From Pseudomonas fluorescens (GTDB lineage: Bacteria; Pseudomonadota; Gammaproteobacteria; Pseudomonadales; Pseudomonadaceae), in contig NZ_CABVII010000005.1 of NCBI RefSeq assembly GCF_902497995.1, positions 1-64,000 on the forward strand: a DNA stretch of 64,000 nucleotides, written 5' to 3'. A program made the translations under genes and the position numbers. The notes beneath the pieces were generated by a model. That model saw nothing but the letters and a program-made list of their open reading frames with translations. It had not been told where the DNA came from and did not search any database. Below, in pieces: positions 53,627 to 62,389 of this stretch (its first letter is position 1; each line of letters begins with the position of its first letter).

Positions 53627-53740
53627 CGCAAAACTAATTGTGGGAGCGGGCTTGCTCGCGAAAGCGGTGTGTCATGCAGCATAAACGTCGACTGATACAC
53701 CGCATTCGCGAGCAAGCCCGCTCCCACAATTAGTTTTGCG
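53627..53740. repeat. REPIN with 36-bp perfect outer arms
   Basis: Arms 53627-53662 and 53705-53740 are perfect inverse copies; they start CGCAAAACTAATTGTGGGAG and include the REP core GCTTGCTCGCGAA. The arms extend well beyond the REP itself. Confidence 0.9.
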
Positions 53741-53745
53741 CGGCC

Positions 53746-54627
53746 TTAAGGTCTGCGGTTACGGACCATATGCTTGAACCCTTCAAACACCAACACCACC
53801 ACCGCCAGCCAGATCGGAATGTAGGTCAGCCATTCACCGGGCTTGATGCTTTCTCCCAGCAACAACGCCACCCCGAGCAACAGCACCGGCTCGACATAGC
53901 TCAACAACCCGAACAGGCTGAACGGCAGCAACCGGCTGGCGATGATGTAGACCACCAGCGCCGATGCACTGATCACCCCGAGCAACGGGATCAGCAGTGA
54001 CAGCCACGGATGCTGCTCGAACACGCCGAAACCCTGCTCGCCGCCCTGGACGAACCACAACGCCACCGGCAGCATCAGGGCCATGTCCATCCACAAGCCG
54101 CCGAGGTTGTCGGTCGCCAGTCGCTTGCGCAGGATGAAGTAGAGTGGATAACCGATGACCACCAGTAAGGTCGCCCAGGAAAAACCGCCAACCTGATACA
54201 GCTCGTTGAGCACCCCGAGGGAGGCAAAAAACACCGCCACCTTTTGCAGGTAGGACAGTCGCTCGCCATAGGCGAACCGCCCGGTCAGGACCATCGACAG
54301 CGGCAACAGGAAGTAACCCAGGGACACGTCGAGGCTATAGCCATTGAGCGGAGCCCACATGAACAGCCAGAGCTGCAGGCCGAGCAGCGTCGCGGAGAGG
54401 ACCATGCCGGCGAGCAGTTTGGGTTGGCCGACCAGCCGTTGAAACAGGGCGATCACCCGTTTCCATTCGCCGGAGACCACCATGAACACGGTCATGCAGG
54501 GCAGGGTCAGGAGCATGCGCCAGCCGAAGATTTCCACGCCGCTCAGGGGGGAGAGCAGCGAGGTGTAGTAATACATGACGGCAAACAGCACCGAGGCTGA
54601 GACCGATAAAGCGATACCTTTAGACAA
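53746..54627 (-). CDS. rarD: EamA-family transporter RarD
   Basis: 293 residues with ten membrane helices. MSKGIALSVSASVLFAVMYY, FGWRMLLTLPCMT, APLNGYSLDVSLGYFLLPLS, GYPLYFILRKRLATDNLGGL and SLFGLLSYVEPVLLLGVALL are RarD hallmarks. RarD proteins are inner-membrane drug/metabolite exporters linked to chloramphenicol sensitivity; the substrate is uncertain. The start is a TTG at 54627 with GAGGG upstream, matching the usual family N-terminus. Confidence 0.9.
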   Translation of the reverse strand: MSKGIALSVSASVLFAVMYYYTSLLSPLSGVEIFGWRMLLTLPCMTVFMVVSGEWKRVIALFQRLVGQPKLLAGMVLSATLLGLQLWLFMWAPLNGYSLDVSLGYFLLPLSMVLTGRFAYGERLSYLQKVAVFFASLGVLNELYQVGGFSWATLLVVIGYPLYFILRKRLATDNLGGLWMDMALMLPVALWFVQGGEQGFGVFEQHPWLSLLIPLLGVISASALVVYIIASRLLPFSLFGLLSYVEPVLLLGVALLLGESIKPGEWLTYIPIWLAVVVLVFEGFKHMVRNRRP

Positions 54628-54714
54628 ACTGCCCTCGCGAAGTTGGACGTGAAACGGGCGCAGAGGATACGTGGTTTTCGAGCCGAATATTGACCAATCA
54701 ATCAACTGCGACCA

Positions 54715-54839
54715 ACTGTAGGAGCGAGCGGTGCGGCGACCCGACTTGCCCGCGAAGAACGATGACGCGGTACGCCTGAAAAACCGTGCCGCATGCTTCG
54801 CGGGCAAGTCGGGTCGCCGCACCGCTCGCTCCTACAGGG
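54715..54839. repeat. REPIN
   Basis: CTGTAGGAGCGAGCGGTGCG ... CGCACCGCTCGCTCCTACAG; long arms through GGCGACCCGACTTGCCCGCG. Lies upstream of rarD. Confidence 0.9.
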
Positions 54840-54880
54840 ATCTGAGTTGGAGCATAGTTGGATGATCGACATTAAACCCT

Positions 54881-54916
54881 GTGGGAGCGAGCCGGCTCCG
54901 GGCGGCGTTCCGACGA
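54881..54916. repeat. Half copy of the GTCGGAACGCCGCCC palindrome joined to a REP unit
   Basis: TGTGGGAGCGAGCCGGCTCC then GGGCGGCGTTCCGACGA. Confidence 0.6.
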
Positions 54917-54922
54917 AGGATC

Positions 54923-55936
54923 TCAAGCCATACGCGGTTTACGCCCGGACACAAAATGGCTCACATCATTGAACCCCGGCGTTGATGCATGCCCCGGCGT
55001 CACCAGCGAATCGATGAACGCTTCATCCTCAGCCGTGATCTTCACCGCTTGCGCCTTGGTGTAGGCGTCCCATTGTTCCTCTGTCCGCGGGCCGACAATG
55101 GCCGAAGTCACCGCGCTGTTGTTTAATACCCAGGCAATCGCGAACTCGACAATCCCCACCCCACGATCCTGGGTGTACGCCTGGATCTGCTGGGCGATCC
55201 GCAGGGATTCGACCCGCCATTCGGTCTCCAGAATGCGTTTGTCCGCACGGCCGGCGCGGCTGTTGGCGTCGGGCTTCACGTCTGGCGCGTACTTGCCGCT
55301 GAGCACCCCGCGCGCCAACGGGCTGTAAGGCACCACGCCCAGGCCATAGGTCTGCGCGGCTGTGATCTGTTCGGTTTCAGCCTGGCGGTTGACGATGTTG
55401 TACAGCGGCTGACTGATCACCGGCCGGTCGACCCCCAGTTTGTCGGCGACGCGAATCACCTCGGCGATGCGCCAGCCGCGGTAGTTCGACAAACCCCAAT
55501 AGCGGATCTTGCCCTGGCGAATCAGGTCGCCGATGGCCGACACTGTGACCTCCAGCGGTGTGTCGTGGTCTTCGCGGTGCAGGTAATAAATGTCGAGATA
55601 ATCGGTGCCCAGGCGCGTCAGGCTGGCGTCGATGCCATTGAAAACATGCTTGCGGCTCAGGCCGCTGCGGTTCGGCACGCCGTCCACCGGGCCGAAACCG
55701 ACCTTGGTCGCGAGCACCCATTCGTGGCGATTGCCGGCAATCGCTTCGCCCACGATTTCTTCGGAGCGACCATTGGTGTAGACGTCGGCGGTGTCGATGA
55801 AATTGATGCCCTGGTCCCAGGCCTTGTCGATGATCCGCAGGGAATCCTCGGTGCTGGTCTGTTCGCCGAACATCATGGTGCCCAGGGTCAGGGTCGACAC
55901 CTGCAGGCCCGAATGACCCAGCGTGCGGTAGCTCAT
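54923..55936 (-). CDS. Aldo/keto reductase
   Basis: 337 residues of the AKR fold, YghZ/Tas-like group. Catalytic Asp and Tyr in INFIDTADVYTNGRSEEIVG, Lys in WVLATKVG, His in YLDIYYLHREDHD; NADPH-binding C-terminus with VESLRIAQQIQ and SAIVGPRTEEQWD. It probably reduces small aldehydes or ketones. Alone on the minus strand; the ribosome site is AAGGA. Confidence 0.92.
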   Translation of the reverse strand: MSYRTLGHSGLQVSTLTLGTMMFGEQTSTEDSLRIIDKAWDQGINFIDTADVYTNGRSEEIVGEAIAGNRHEWVLATKVGFGPVDGVPNRSGLSRKHVFNGIDASLTRLGTDYLDIYYLHREDHDTPLEVTVSAIGDLIRQGKIRYWGLSNYRGWRIAEVIRVADKLGVDRPVISQPLYNIVNRQAETEQITAAQTYGLGVVPYSPLARGVLSGKYAPDVKPDANSRAGRADKRILETEWRVESLRIAQQIQAYTQDRGVGIVEFAIAWVLNNSAVTSAIVGPRTEEQWDAYTKAQAVKITAEDEAFIDSLVTPGHASTPGFNDVSHFVSGRKPRMA

Positions 55937-56027
55937 GACGAAATCCTTTTACCAGTGGGAAAGGCTCAATCAAATACCAGAACCACGACCGGGATCAAAT
56001 AGAAACATCGAACATTGCAGATCACAA

Positions 56028-56121
56028 TGTGGGAGCGAGCTTGCTCGCGAAGGGGCCGGCACATTCAACATCAATGTCGCCTGCCAGACCGCCTTCGCGA
56101 GCAAGCTCGCTCCCACAGGGG
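56028..56121. repeat. REPIN
   Basis: TGTGGGAGCGAGCTTGCTCG ... CGAGCAAGCTCGCTCCCACA with about 55 bp between. Confidence 0.9.
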
Positions 56122-56243
56122 ATTGGTGCCAGGCACGGCGGGGCAGGGGCGCTCGCTTTATTATGATTTTTTGCGAAGCGAGGTTAACGTTGATCGCCGG
56201 GTTAATCACGGCCAGCCCCCTCCCGCTTTCAAGGATCACCCTT

Positions 56244-57365
56244 ATGTTTGAGCTCGATCACGACCTGGCGCAGGACATCGTCGACCGGGCGATGGCCATC
56301 CTGCCGTACAACGTCAACGTCATGGACAGCCAGGGGCTGATTCTCGGCAGCGGCGAACCGGAGCGGGTCAACACCCGGCATGAAGGGGCGCAACTGGTGC
56401 TGGCCAATGCTCGGGTGGTGGAGATCGACGCCCGGACCGCACTCCATCTCAAAGGCGTGCAGCCGGGCATCAACCTGCCGCTGTTGCTCGACCAGCGCCT
56501 GATCGGCGTGCTCGGCATCACCGGCGAACCGGAGCAATTGCGCACCTACGCCGAACTGGTGCGCATGACCGCCGAGATGCTGGTGGCCCAGCGCAATCAA
56601 CAGGCCGAGCAGCAATGGCGACGCCAGCGGTGTGATGACCTGCTGGCGTTGCTGCTCAGCGACGCCGGTGATTCACCGCGACTGATCGACGAAGCACAAC
56701 AACTGGGGCTCAAGCCGCAGATGACACGGGTGCCCTATCTGTTCGAGTTGGGAACGGAGCAGGGACCGGGGCACACCGTCGAGGCGCTTGGCGCCTGGCT
56801 GACCTCGCGCCACCCGGACAGTTGGTGCATCAGCTCGGCCAAGTCCTCGTTGCTGTGGTGCCGACCGGCCAGCCAGGCCGTCGAGAACGAACGCCTGCTG
56901 GAAAAGCTCGACGGCCTCGGCTGGAACATCCTGCGCATTGCGGTGGGCGGGCAGGCCGATGGATTGTCGGGTTTGCGTCGTTGCAATCGGCAGGTCGGGG
57001 ACTTGCTGGCCTATGGGCGCGACGTAGTGCCCCGCACCCGTGTGCTGACGTTGAACCGCTATCGACTGCCGGTGATGCTCTGGCGTCATCGCAACGACGA
57101 TGCACTGGACGAACTGCTCAAGCCCCTGCGCAAAGTCATCGCCAAGGACGGCAACGGCCAGCTGCTGGCGACCTTGCGCAGCTGGTGCGACCACGATGGC
57201 CAGAGCCAGGCCTGTGCCGATGCACTGGGTATCCACCGCAACAGCCTGCGCTACCGGATGGAGCGCATCGCCGAACTCAGCGGCGTCGACCCATTGCGCC
57301 TGGACGGCATGCTCGCGCTGTATCTGGGTGTGCAACTATTGCCTGACACCGACGCAACACCCTAA
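56244..57365 (+). CDS. CdaR-family (sugar diacid recognition) regulator
   Basis: 373 residues. The N-terminal diacid-recognition domain (FELDHDLAQDIVDRAMAILP; NVMDSQGLILGSGEPERV; GVLGITGEPEQLRTYAELVR) is followed by a C-terminal PucR-type HTH (CDHDGQSQACADALGIHRNS then LRYRMERIAEL). CdaR homologues sense glycerate or glucarate and activate the catabolic genes next to them. Glycerate kinase lies 340 bp downstream on the same strand. ATG 56244 follows AAGGA. Confidence 0.9.
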   Translation: MFELDHDLAQDIVDRAMAILPYNVNVMDSQGLILGSGEPERVNTRHEGAQLVLANARVVEIDARTALHLKGVQPGINLPLLLDQRLIGVLGITGEPEQLRTYAELVRMTAEMLVAQRNQQAEQQWRRQRCDDLLALLLSDAGDSPRLIDEAQQLGLKPQMTRVPYLFELGTEQGPGHTVEALGAWLTSRHPDSWCISSAKSSLLWCRPASQAVENERLLEKLDGLGWNILRIAVGGQADGLSGLRRCNRQVGDLLAYGRDVVPRTRVLTLNRYRLPVMLWRHRNDDALDELLKPLRKVIAKDGNGQLLATLRSWCDHDGQSQACADALGIHRNSLRYRMERIAELSGVDPLRLDGMLALYLGVQLLPDTDATP

Positions 57366-57376
57366 ACGACACATCC

Positions 57377-57600
57377 CCCTGTAGGAGCTTGCCAGCGAAG
57401 AGGCCATCACATTCAGCATCCATGGTGACTGACAGACCGCCTTCGCGAGCAAGCTCGCTCCCACAGGGGGGCTGCGTCGCACAAAAAATCTGTGCTCCAC
57501 ACTGTGGGAGTGGCGGCGATCCGACTTGCCCGCGAAGAGGCCATCACATTCAACATCGGTGTCGCCTGTCAGTTCTCTATGACGAGCAGGTCCGGCCCCA
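57377..57600. repeat. REPIN followed by a single REP-like unit
   Basis: CCCCCTGTAGGAGCTTGCCA ... GAGCAAGCTCGCTCCCACAG (57377-57470), then CACTGTGGGAGTGGCGGCGA ... (57501-57580). The first arm is shortened. They fill the CdaR-glycerate kinase interval. Confidence 0.8.
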
Positions 57601-57707
57601 GGGTTTTGTGAAAATGAACAATAATCCTCAATGCCCTTTGTGCAGGAGTCCGGCGTTATTGTTCGCGCCTGCTGGCAGCATGAAGGCATTGGAACAGGAG
57701 AACTCCC

Positions 57708-58841
57708 ATGAAAGTCGTCATCGCCCCCGATTCATTCAAAGACAGCCTCAGCGCTCAAGGCGTGGCCGATGCCATTGCCCTCGGGCTGGCAGAGGTCTGG
57801 CCTGATGCTCAGCTGATCAAATGCCCGATGGCCGATGGCGGGGAGGGCACTGTCGAATCGGTCCTGGCTGCATGCGATGGCGAACTGCGCCGGACCGAGG
57901 TCCGCGGCCCGCTGGGCGCAACGGTCAACGCCGCCTGGGGCTGGTTGCCCCACAACCACACCGCAATCATCGAAATGGCCGAAGCCAGTGGTCTGCAGTT
58001 GGTGCCGCTTGCCCGGCGCGATGCGTGCATCAGCAGCACCTTCGGCACCGGTGAACTGATCCGTGCGGCCCTGGATGCCGGCGCGCAGCGAGTGATCCTG
58101 GCGATTGGCGGCAGTGCGACCAATGATGGCGGCGCGGGTGCGATGCAAGCCTTGGGCGTGAAGCTGCTCGACGCACAGGAACAGACCCTCGCACCTGGCG
58201 GCCTCGCGCTTGCACAATTGGCCCGCATCGACCTGAGCGACCTCGATCCGCGATTGGCCGAGGTGCGCTTCGACATCGCCGCCGACGTCAACAACCCACT
58301 CTGCGGCCCCCACGGCGCCTCAACCATTTTCGGCCCGCAAAAAGGTGCCACGCCCGAGCAAGTCCAGCAACTGGATCACGCCCTCGGACACTTTGCCGAG
58401 CACTGCGCCCAAGCCCTGAACAAAGACGTGCGCGACGAACCGGGCAGCGGTGCGGCAGGCGGCCTGGGATTTGCCGCCAAGGCCTTTCTGGGCGCGCAGT
58501 TCCAGGCCGGCGTTGAAGTGGTCGCCGAACTGGTCGGCCTGGCCGACGCGGTTAAAAATGCCGACCTGGTGATCACCGGCGAAGGCCGTTTCGATGCGCA
58601 GACCCTGCGGGGCAAAACGCCGTTCGGTGTGGCACGGATTGCCAAGCAGCACGGCGTACCGGTAATCGTCATCGCCGGTACCCTGGGTGACGATTACCAG
58701 GCAATGTATAAGTATGGCGTTGATGCGGCGTTTGCCTTGCCATCGGGGCCGATGAGTCTGGTACAGGCCTGTGCGCAAGCACCGCGGTTGTTGCGTGAAC
58801 GGGCGGGGGACATTGCGCGGGTGTGGCAACTGACACTTTAG
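57708..58841 (+). CDS. Glycerate kinase (GarK/GlxK type)
   Basis: 377 residues of glycerate kinase family 1: MKVVIAPDSFKDSLSAQGVA, PMADGGEGTVESVLAA, ILAIGGSATNDGGAGAMQAL, GSGAAGGLGFAAKAFL and VITGEGRFDAQTLRGKTPFG. It phosphorylates D-glycerate (to 2-phosphoglycerate in GarK-type enzymes). AGGAG lies before the ATG. With the upstream CdaR regulator it forms a glycerate-use unit. Confidence 0.95.
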   Translation: MKVVIAPDSFKDSLSAQGVADAIALGLAEVWPDAQLIKCPMADGGEGTVESVLAACDGELRRTEVRGPLGATVNAAWGWLPHNHTAIIEMAEASGLQLVPLARRDACISSTFGTGELIRAALDAGAQRVILAIGGSATNDGGAGAMQALGVKLLDAQEQTLAPGGLALAQLARIDLSDLDPRLAEVRFDIAADVNNPLCGPHGASTIFGPQKGATPEQVQQLDHALGHFAEHCAQALNKDVRDEPGSGAAGGLGFAAKAFLGAQFQAGVEVVAELVGLADAVKNADLVITGEGRFDAQTLRGKTPFGVARIAKQHGVPVIVIAGTLGDDYQAMYKYGVDAAFALPSGPMSLVQACAQAPRLLRERAGDIARVWQLTL

Positions 58842-59091
58842 TCACTGAATAGTGGCACCGGGGAAATTTTTATTTAAAGATTTCCCCCCCCCCACTGTAT
58901 AACCACCCACCTGTCAACTCTGACAGTATCGCGGTTAAAAAAAGCGGTGCTTAATTCGCTCAGGCTATTGCGGCCGGGTAGAGCGACAGGATGTTCACGC
59001 CGTATCTGAGCCATCAGTCGAACTACCAGACGGTTTTTTGAAACCATGAAATTTTTCATGGCTGAACTTAAACGGTTTCGGAGAGATAACG

Positions 59092-60678
59092 ATGGCAAGT
59101 TCCTACCAAGGGCAACAATTGACCGCCGAGGAAGTGCGGATCAACTATCGCAAAAGATTTTTTGCAGCCGATCCACTCATCGCGCCGACTATCGTGGATG
59201 CCATTCCCGGTGATGCGGACGGTTTGATGCCCATCGACAAGATCAACGCTGCTTTAGAGGTTGAGATCCCTTTGTGGTCGGATCGCCCGCCAACGCCGGG
59301 GCTTGGTCTAAAGGATATACTTGTTCTGGAGTACTCGCATTCGGGCTTACCTGGCTATGTACCTATTGGGAGTCCGGAGGACATTCTTGATCAGGATGCG
59401 TTCCCTGACAGTAACTTCCCTCTTGAACGGAAAATCCCTCTCGACGTGATCAGCAGCTTTGAAGGCACACTAAAGTTCAGATACACCGTCACAAGCTGGA
59501 ACGGAAGCACGAGAAACGCTGAAAGTCCGGTTACCATCGACAGAACCGGGCCGATCAGGCCGGGCACACCCGTCGCCATCGATGTAGTTGAATCCTTGAT
59601 TACCGATGCTGTTTTGACGCGTGACAAGGGGGTCAAGTGTATCGTCCCCGACTTCGTGGAGGACAAAAAGGACTTTGTCAAAATTGCCGTCGGCTGGATG
59701 GCAGATTTACCGGAGGACGAAGCGGACTTTCCCGAGCTGGTTGCGTTTTTTGACCTGCTACCCGCGTCTCGGGAAATACTGGTGCCAGAAAAGTTTGTGA
59801 CTGATATCGGATCGAGAACCCAATACGTGGTGTATTTCCTGTACGACAAGGCGGGCAATCGAAGTGAAATGTCGCTGCCAAAAAGTGTACAGGTTGCCCT
59901 TGGAACACTTCCCGGTGCATTGAAACCTTGTACGGTTCCATTGGCGGACGATGGCCTGATTGATCGCGCTGACGCTGCGCTCCCGACCCATGTCCATATT
60001 GAGGAGTACACTGGGTGGAGCCGTGATGACGGGGTTATAGTGTCGTGGGGGGCAAACAAACTGGCCCGGACCTCCGTCGGTACCCAGCTCCCATTTCCCT
60101 TGAAAATCACAGTGCCATGGGCACATATGTCAGCCGAGTACGATTTTACGTCAAGTACACACGAGCAACCCGTCGATGTGGACTACAGCGTACTCAGAGG
60201 CGATTACCCGACGCCTTCGCCGGCAAAGATTACCGTTAATACGGATTACGCGCTTCCGGGGCCCGTAAACCCGGATCCCGAGCCTATCAATCCCACGCTG
60301 GAGCTCATCCGGTTCCAGAGTTTCAACGACAGCGATAAAGAACTCACCATTGACGATATCGAAGAGGATGCGACTGGGCATATTAAATTGTTCACTACTC
60401 CTGCCCCGGTGGCTGGCGATACGTTGACGCTTTACTACAATGGCAAGGCCGTCAGTTCCCCCCCCTATACCGTAACAGTATCAGATATACCCGGCCAGGA
60501 AATCCCAATGCGTATTCCGTGGGACGATATCAAGCTGACACCGGTCGCCAACGACTTACCACTGTATTACACCCTGACACGCACTGGCTTTGTTAACCCC
60601 CAGGAGTCGAGCTCAGGGACGCGCACACCGGCTGTTATTTGCTGGGGAATGGGTATCGGGCGTTCAGTCCAATGTTGA
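59092..60678 (+). CDS. Large beta-rich hypothetical protein, 3' end joined to an RHS fragment
   Basis: 528 residues with no signal peptide. Two to three repeated beta-sandwich-like segments carry motifs such as IPLDVISSFEGTLKFRYTVT, KSVQVALGTLPGAL and PYTVTVSDIPGQEIPMRIP, suggestive of Ig-like modules in Pseudomonas surface proteins; I do not recognise a named family. A GGAGAG site precedes ATG 59092. The last ~22 residues (from SSGTRTPAVICWG) read the RHS core sequence in the wrong frame, so the natural C-terminus has probably been replaced by recombination or lost by a frameshift. Confidence 0.65.
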   Translation: MASSYQGQQLTAEEVRINYRKRFFAADPLIAPTIVDAIPGDADGLMPIDKINAALEVEIPLWSDRPPTPGLGLKDILVLEYSHSGLPGYVPIGSPEDILDQDAFPDSNFPLERKIPLDVISSFEGTLKFRYTVTSWNGSTRNAESPVTIDRTGPIRPGTPVAIDVVESLITDAVLTRDKGVKCIVPDFVEDKKDFVKIAVGWMADLPEDEADFPELVAFFDLLPASREILVPEKFVTDIGSRTQYVVYFLYDKAGNRSEMSLPKSVQVALGTLPGALKPCTVPLADDGLIDRADAALPTHVHIEEYTGWSRDDGVIVSWGANKLARTSVGTQLPFPLKITVPWAHMSAEYDFTSSTHEQPVDVDYSVLRGDYPTPSPAKITVNTDYALPGPVNPDPEPINPTLELIRFQSFNDSDKELTIDDIEEDATGHIKLFTTPAPVAGDTLTLYYNGKAVSSPPYTVTVSDIPGQEIPMRIPWDDIKLTPVANDLPLYYTLTRTGFVNPQESSSGTRTPAVICWGMGIGRSVQC

Positions 60679-61331
60679 TGCGGTTTCATAGTCCGGACAG
60701 TTGGAGTCCGTTTGGGGAGGGGGGCTTGAATGCGTATATGTACTGTTTGGGGAATCCGATTCGATATACGGATAAGACTGGGCATATGTCGGGAAGAGCT
60801 CTCGCGGGTATTCTTGACTCATTGGACGATGTGGCCGCCATAGGACGTAGAACCTCAAACGTTTCGGATTCAATCCCCAGTACATCTCGAGGTTTGTCGA
60901 GAGGTACTGATAATGTGGCAGAACTTCCTGGCTCTGGCCGACCATCCAGGCCAATTACGCAGCAGGCTCCAACGACTCGACCTAAACGCGAACCGATACC
61001 GGACTACGATAGTCCGGAGCGGTCAAACTCACCCACTCGTAGAGCACAAGATACCGCTGATCAGCGATCGAGGGAAATAGCCAGGGAGAAGGAAAGAGCT
61101 AACCGGAGAGCTAATAAAATAGCGAGGAGAATTGAAAGACATCCTGATGAATATAAAGCGGCATTACGCGAGAGTAAGCCGAACAGCTATACTGGCCGTA
61201 AAGATGCTCAGGGGCACAGAATTATGACAACTGATAAGCTGGCAGGGCACAATGACCGCTTTGATCTCCCAGTCTACCGCACAAGTGTCGATGTTAACGT
61301 GAAGCAGAAACAAGTTAGGGAATATCAGTAA
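60597..61331 (+). pseudogene. RHS-repeat core end and polymorphic C-terminal toxin-like tip
   Basis: Overlapping the end of the previous gene in another frame, the sequence reads DAHTGCYLLGNGYRAFSP, MRFHSPDSWSPFGEGGLNAY and YCLGNPIRYTDKTGH: the conserved end of RHS-repeat proteins. After it comes a variable ~180-residue tip, with a Pro/Arg/Ser linker and a basic helix (RSREIAREKERANRRANKIA) ending RHPDEYKAALRESKPNSY to VREYQ. The tip matches no toxin I know. A TTG at 60639 could start a free protein, but no ribosome site is seen. The RHS shell is absent, and no immunity gene follows. Confidence 0.7.
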
Positions 61332-62053
61332 CTCAAGCTGCTCATTCGGGCAAACTCCATCAACCCACCGTCATGGCCAAGTCCCAACTTGTCCATGGCG
61401 GTGCGTTTTTGTCGGCTTATGGTTTTTTCGCTGCGGTTCAGTTGCGCGGCTATTTGCCGGCCGGACAGGCCTTGGACGAATAACCGGACCACCTCAAGTT
61501 CGCGCTCGGAAAGGGTTACAGATGGCACATCCGTACTGCGAGAAGGCAACCTCTGAGCCTCCAGAACTTCGGCAAACGTCGGGCAGAGATATCGACGGCC
61601 GTTAGTCACCTTATGTACCGCCTTTTTGAGGTCACCCAAGGGACTGCGCTTGTCGAACAAGCCTGCAACACCCGTGTTAAGCAACGCTTGCAGAAGAGAA
61701 GGGTGGCGCAACATGGTCATCACGATCAGCGGCAAGTGGCCGAAGTGACGTTTCAGATACCCCATCAACGACAAACCATCGGGAAAGCGCCCATAGGGCA
61801 TCGAGTAATCACTGATCACCAGATCGCAGGGGGTGCACCGCAAATGGTGGATCAACTCATCGGCGTCGTGCGCCTGGGCAACGATGGAGAACGTGTTGCC
61901 GAGGGCCATTTCGGCGCCCAGCAGCACCACGGGGTGATCGTCGGCGAGGATGATGCGAAGCGCTGTGTTCGAAGGGGGCCTGTGCGATACCGGTCTATCG
62001 TCACAGGCGTTTACGTCAAAGGGGTCAAGCCGTTTGGTCTGTTCCAGATTCAT
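61325..62053 (-). CDS. LuxR/NarL-type response regulator
   Basis: 242 residues. The N-terminal receiver has ADDHPVVLLGAEMAL, phospho-acceptor Asp in CDLVISDYSMPYG, Thr in IVMTMLRHPS and Lys in GLFDKRSPLGDLKKAV. The C-terminal HTH is LSERELEVVRLFVQGLSGRQ then IAAQLNRSEKTISRQKRTAM. The arrangement resembles RcsB-like/BvgA regulators. No kinase is adjacent. A small LuxR HTH protein lies 51 bp upstream on the same strand. The gene's 3' end overlaps that of the RHS tip by 7 bp. Confidence 0.92.
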   Translation of the reverse strand: MNLEQTKRLDPFDVNACDDRPVSHRPPSNTALRIILADDHPVVLLGAEMALGNTFSIVAQAHDADELIHHLRCTPCDLVISDYSMPYGRFPDGLSLMGYLKRHFGHLPLIVMTMLRHPSLLQALLNTGVAGLFDKRSPLGDLKKAVHKVTNGRRYLCPTFAEVLEAQRLPSRSTDVPSVTLSERELEVVRLFVQGLSGRQIAAQLNRSEKTISRQKRTAMDKLGLGHDGGLMEFARMSSLSY

Positions 62054-62104
62054 GAAACACCTCTACAGGGTCGTTGTCAGGCTGACCGCTGCGGAGGGCC
62101 CGGT

Positions 62105-62389
62105 TCAAGGCGTTTGAATCAAGCCTTGTTCCAGCGCCATGACCATGGCGATCCAGCGCGATCTCACGCCGAATTTTCGGCGAATGTTACAAAAGTGGTA
62201 ATTCACACCAGCCTCGGTGCAGTCGACGATCTGGGCAATCTCCCAGGATGACTTGCCAATGGCACTCCATTGCAAGACTTCCTTTTCCCTGGCGGTAAGC
62301 TTGATGGCCTCGGGCTGTTTGCACTCCTGTGGCTGGAAACTGACCTGGGTAGGTGATGACCGGACTGAGGCGGTAGTGGAACGGTACAT
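62105..62389 (-). CDS. HTH-only LuxR-type regulator
   Basis: 94 residues. The HTH is [20 protein letters not shown] then [20 protein letters not shown] and [27 protein letters not shown] and [13 protein letters not shown] are typical of quorum-sensing LuxR proteins (QscR/LasR group), but the ~160-residue acyl-homoserine-lactone domain is absent. It resembles small solo regulators that pair with or oppose full LuxR proteins. GGGAGA precedes ATG 62389. A lux-box-like site lies 149 bp upstream. Confidence 0.8.
   Translation of the reverse strand: MYRSTTASVRSSPTQVSFQPQECKQPEAIKLTAREKEVLQWSAIGKSSWEIAQIVDCTEAGVNYHFCNIRRKFGVRSRWIAMVMALEQGLIQTP

Noticed and set aside
58888..58900. C-run upstream of the beta-rich gene as a phase-variation tract
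   Set aside because: It lies ~190 bp before the start codon and outside any recognisable promoter spacing; only one homopolymer is seen.
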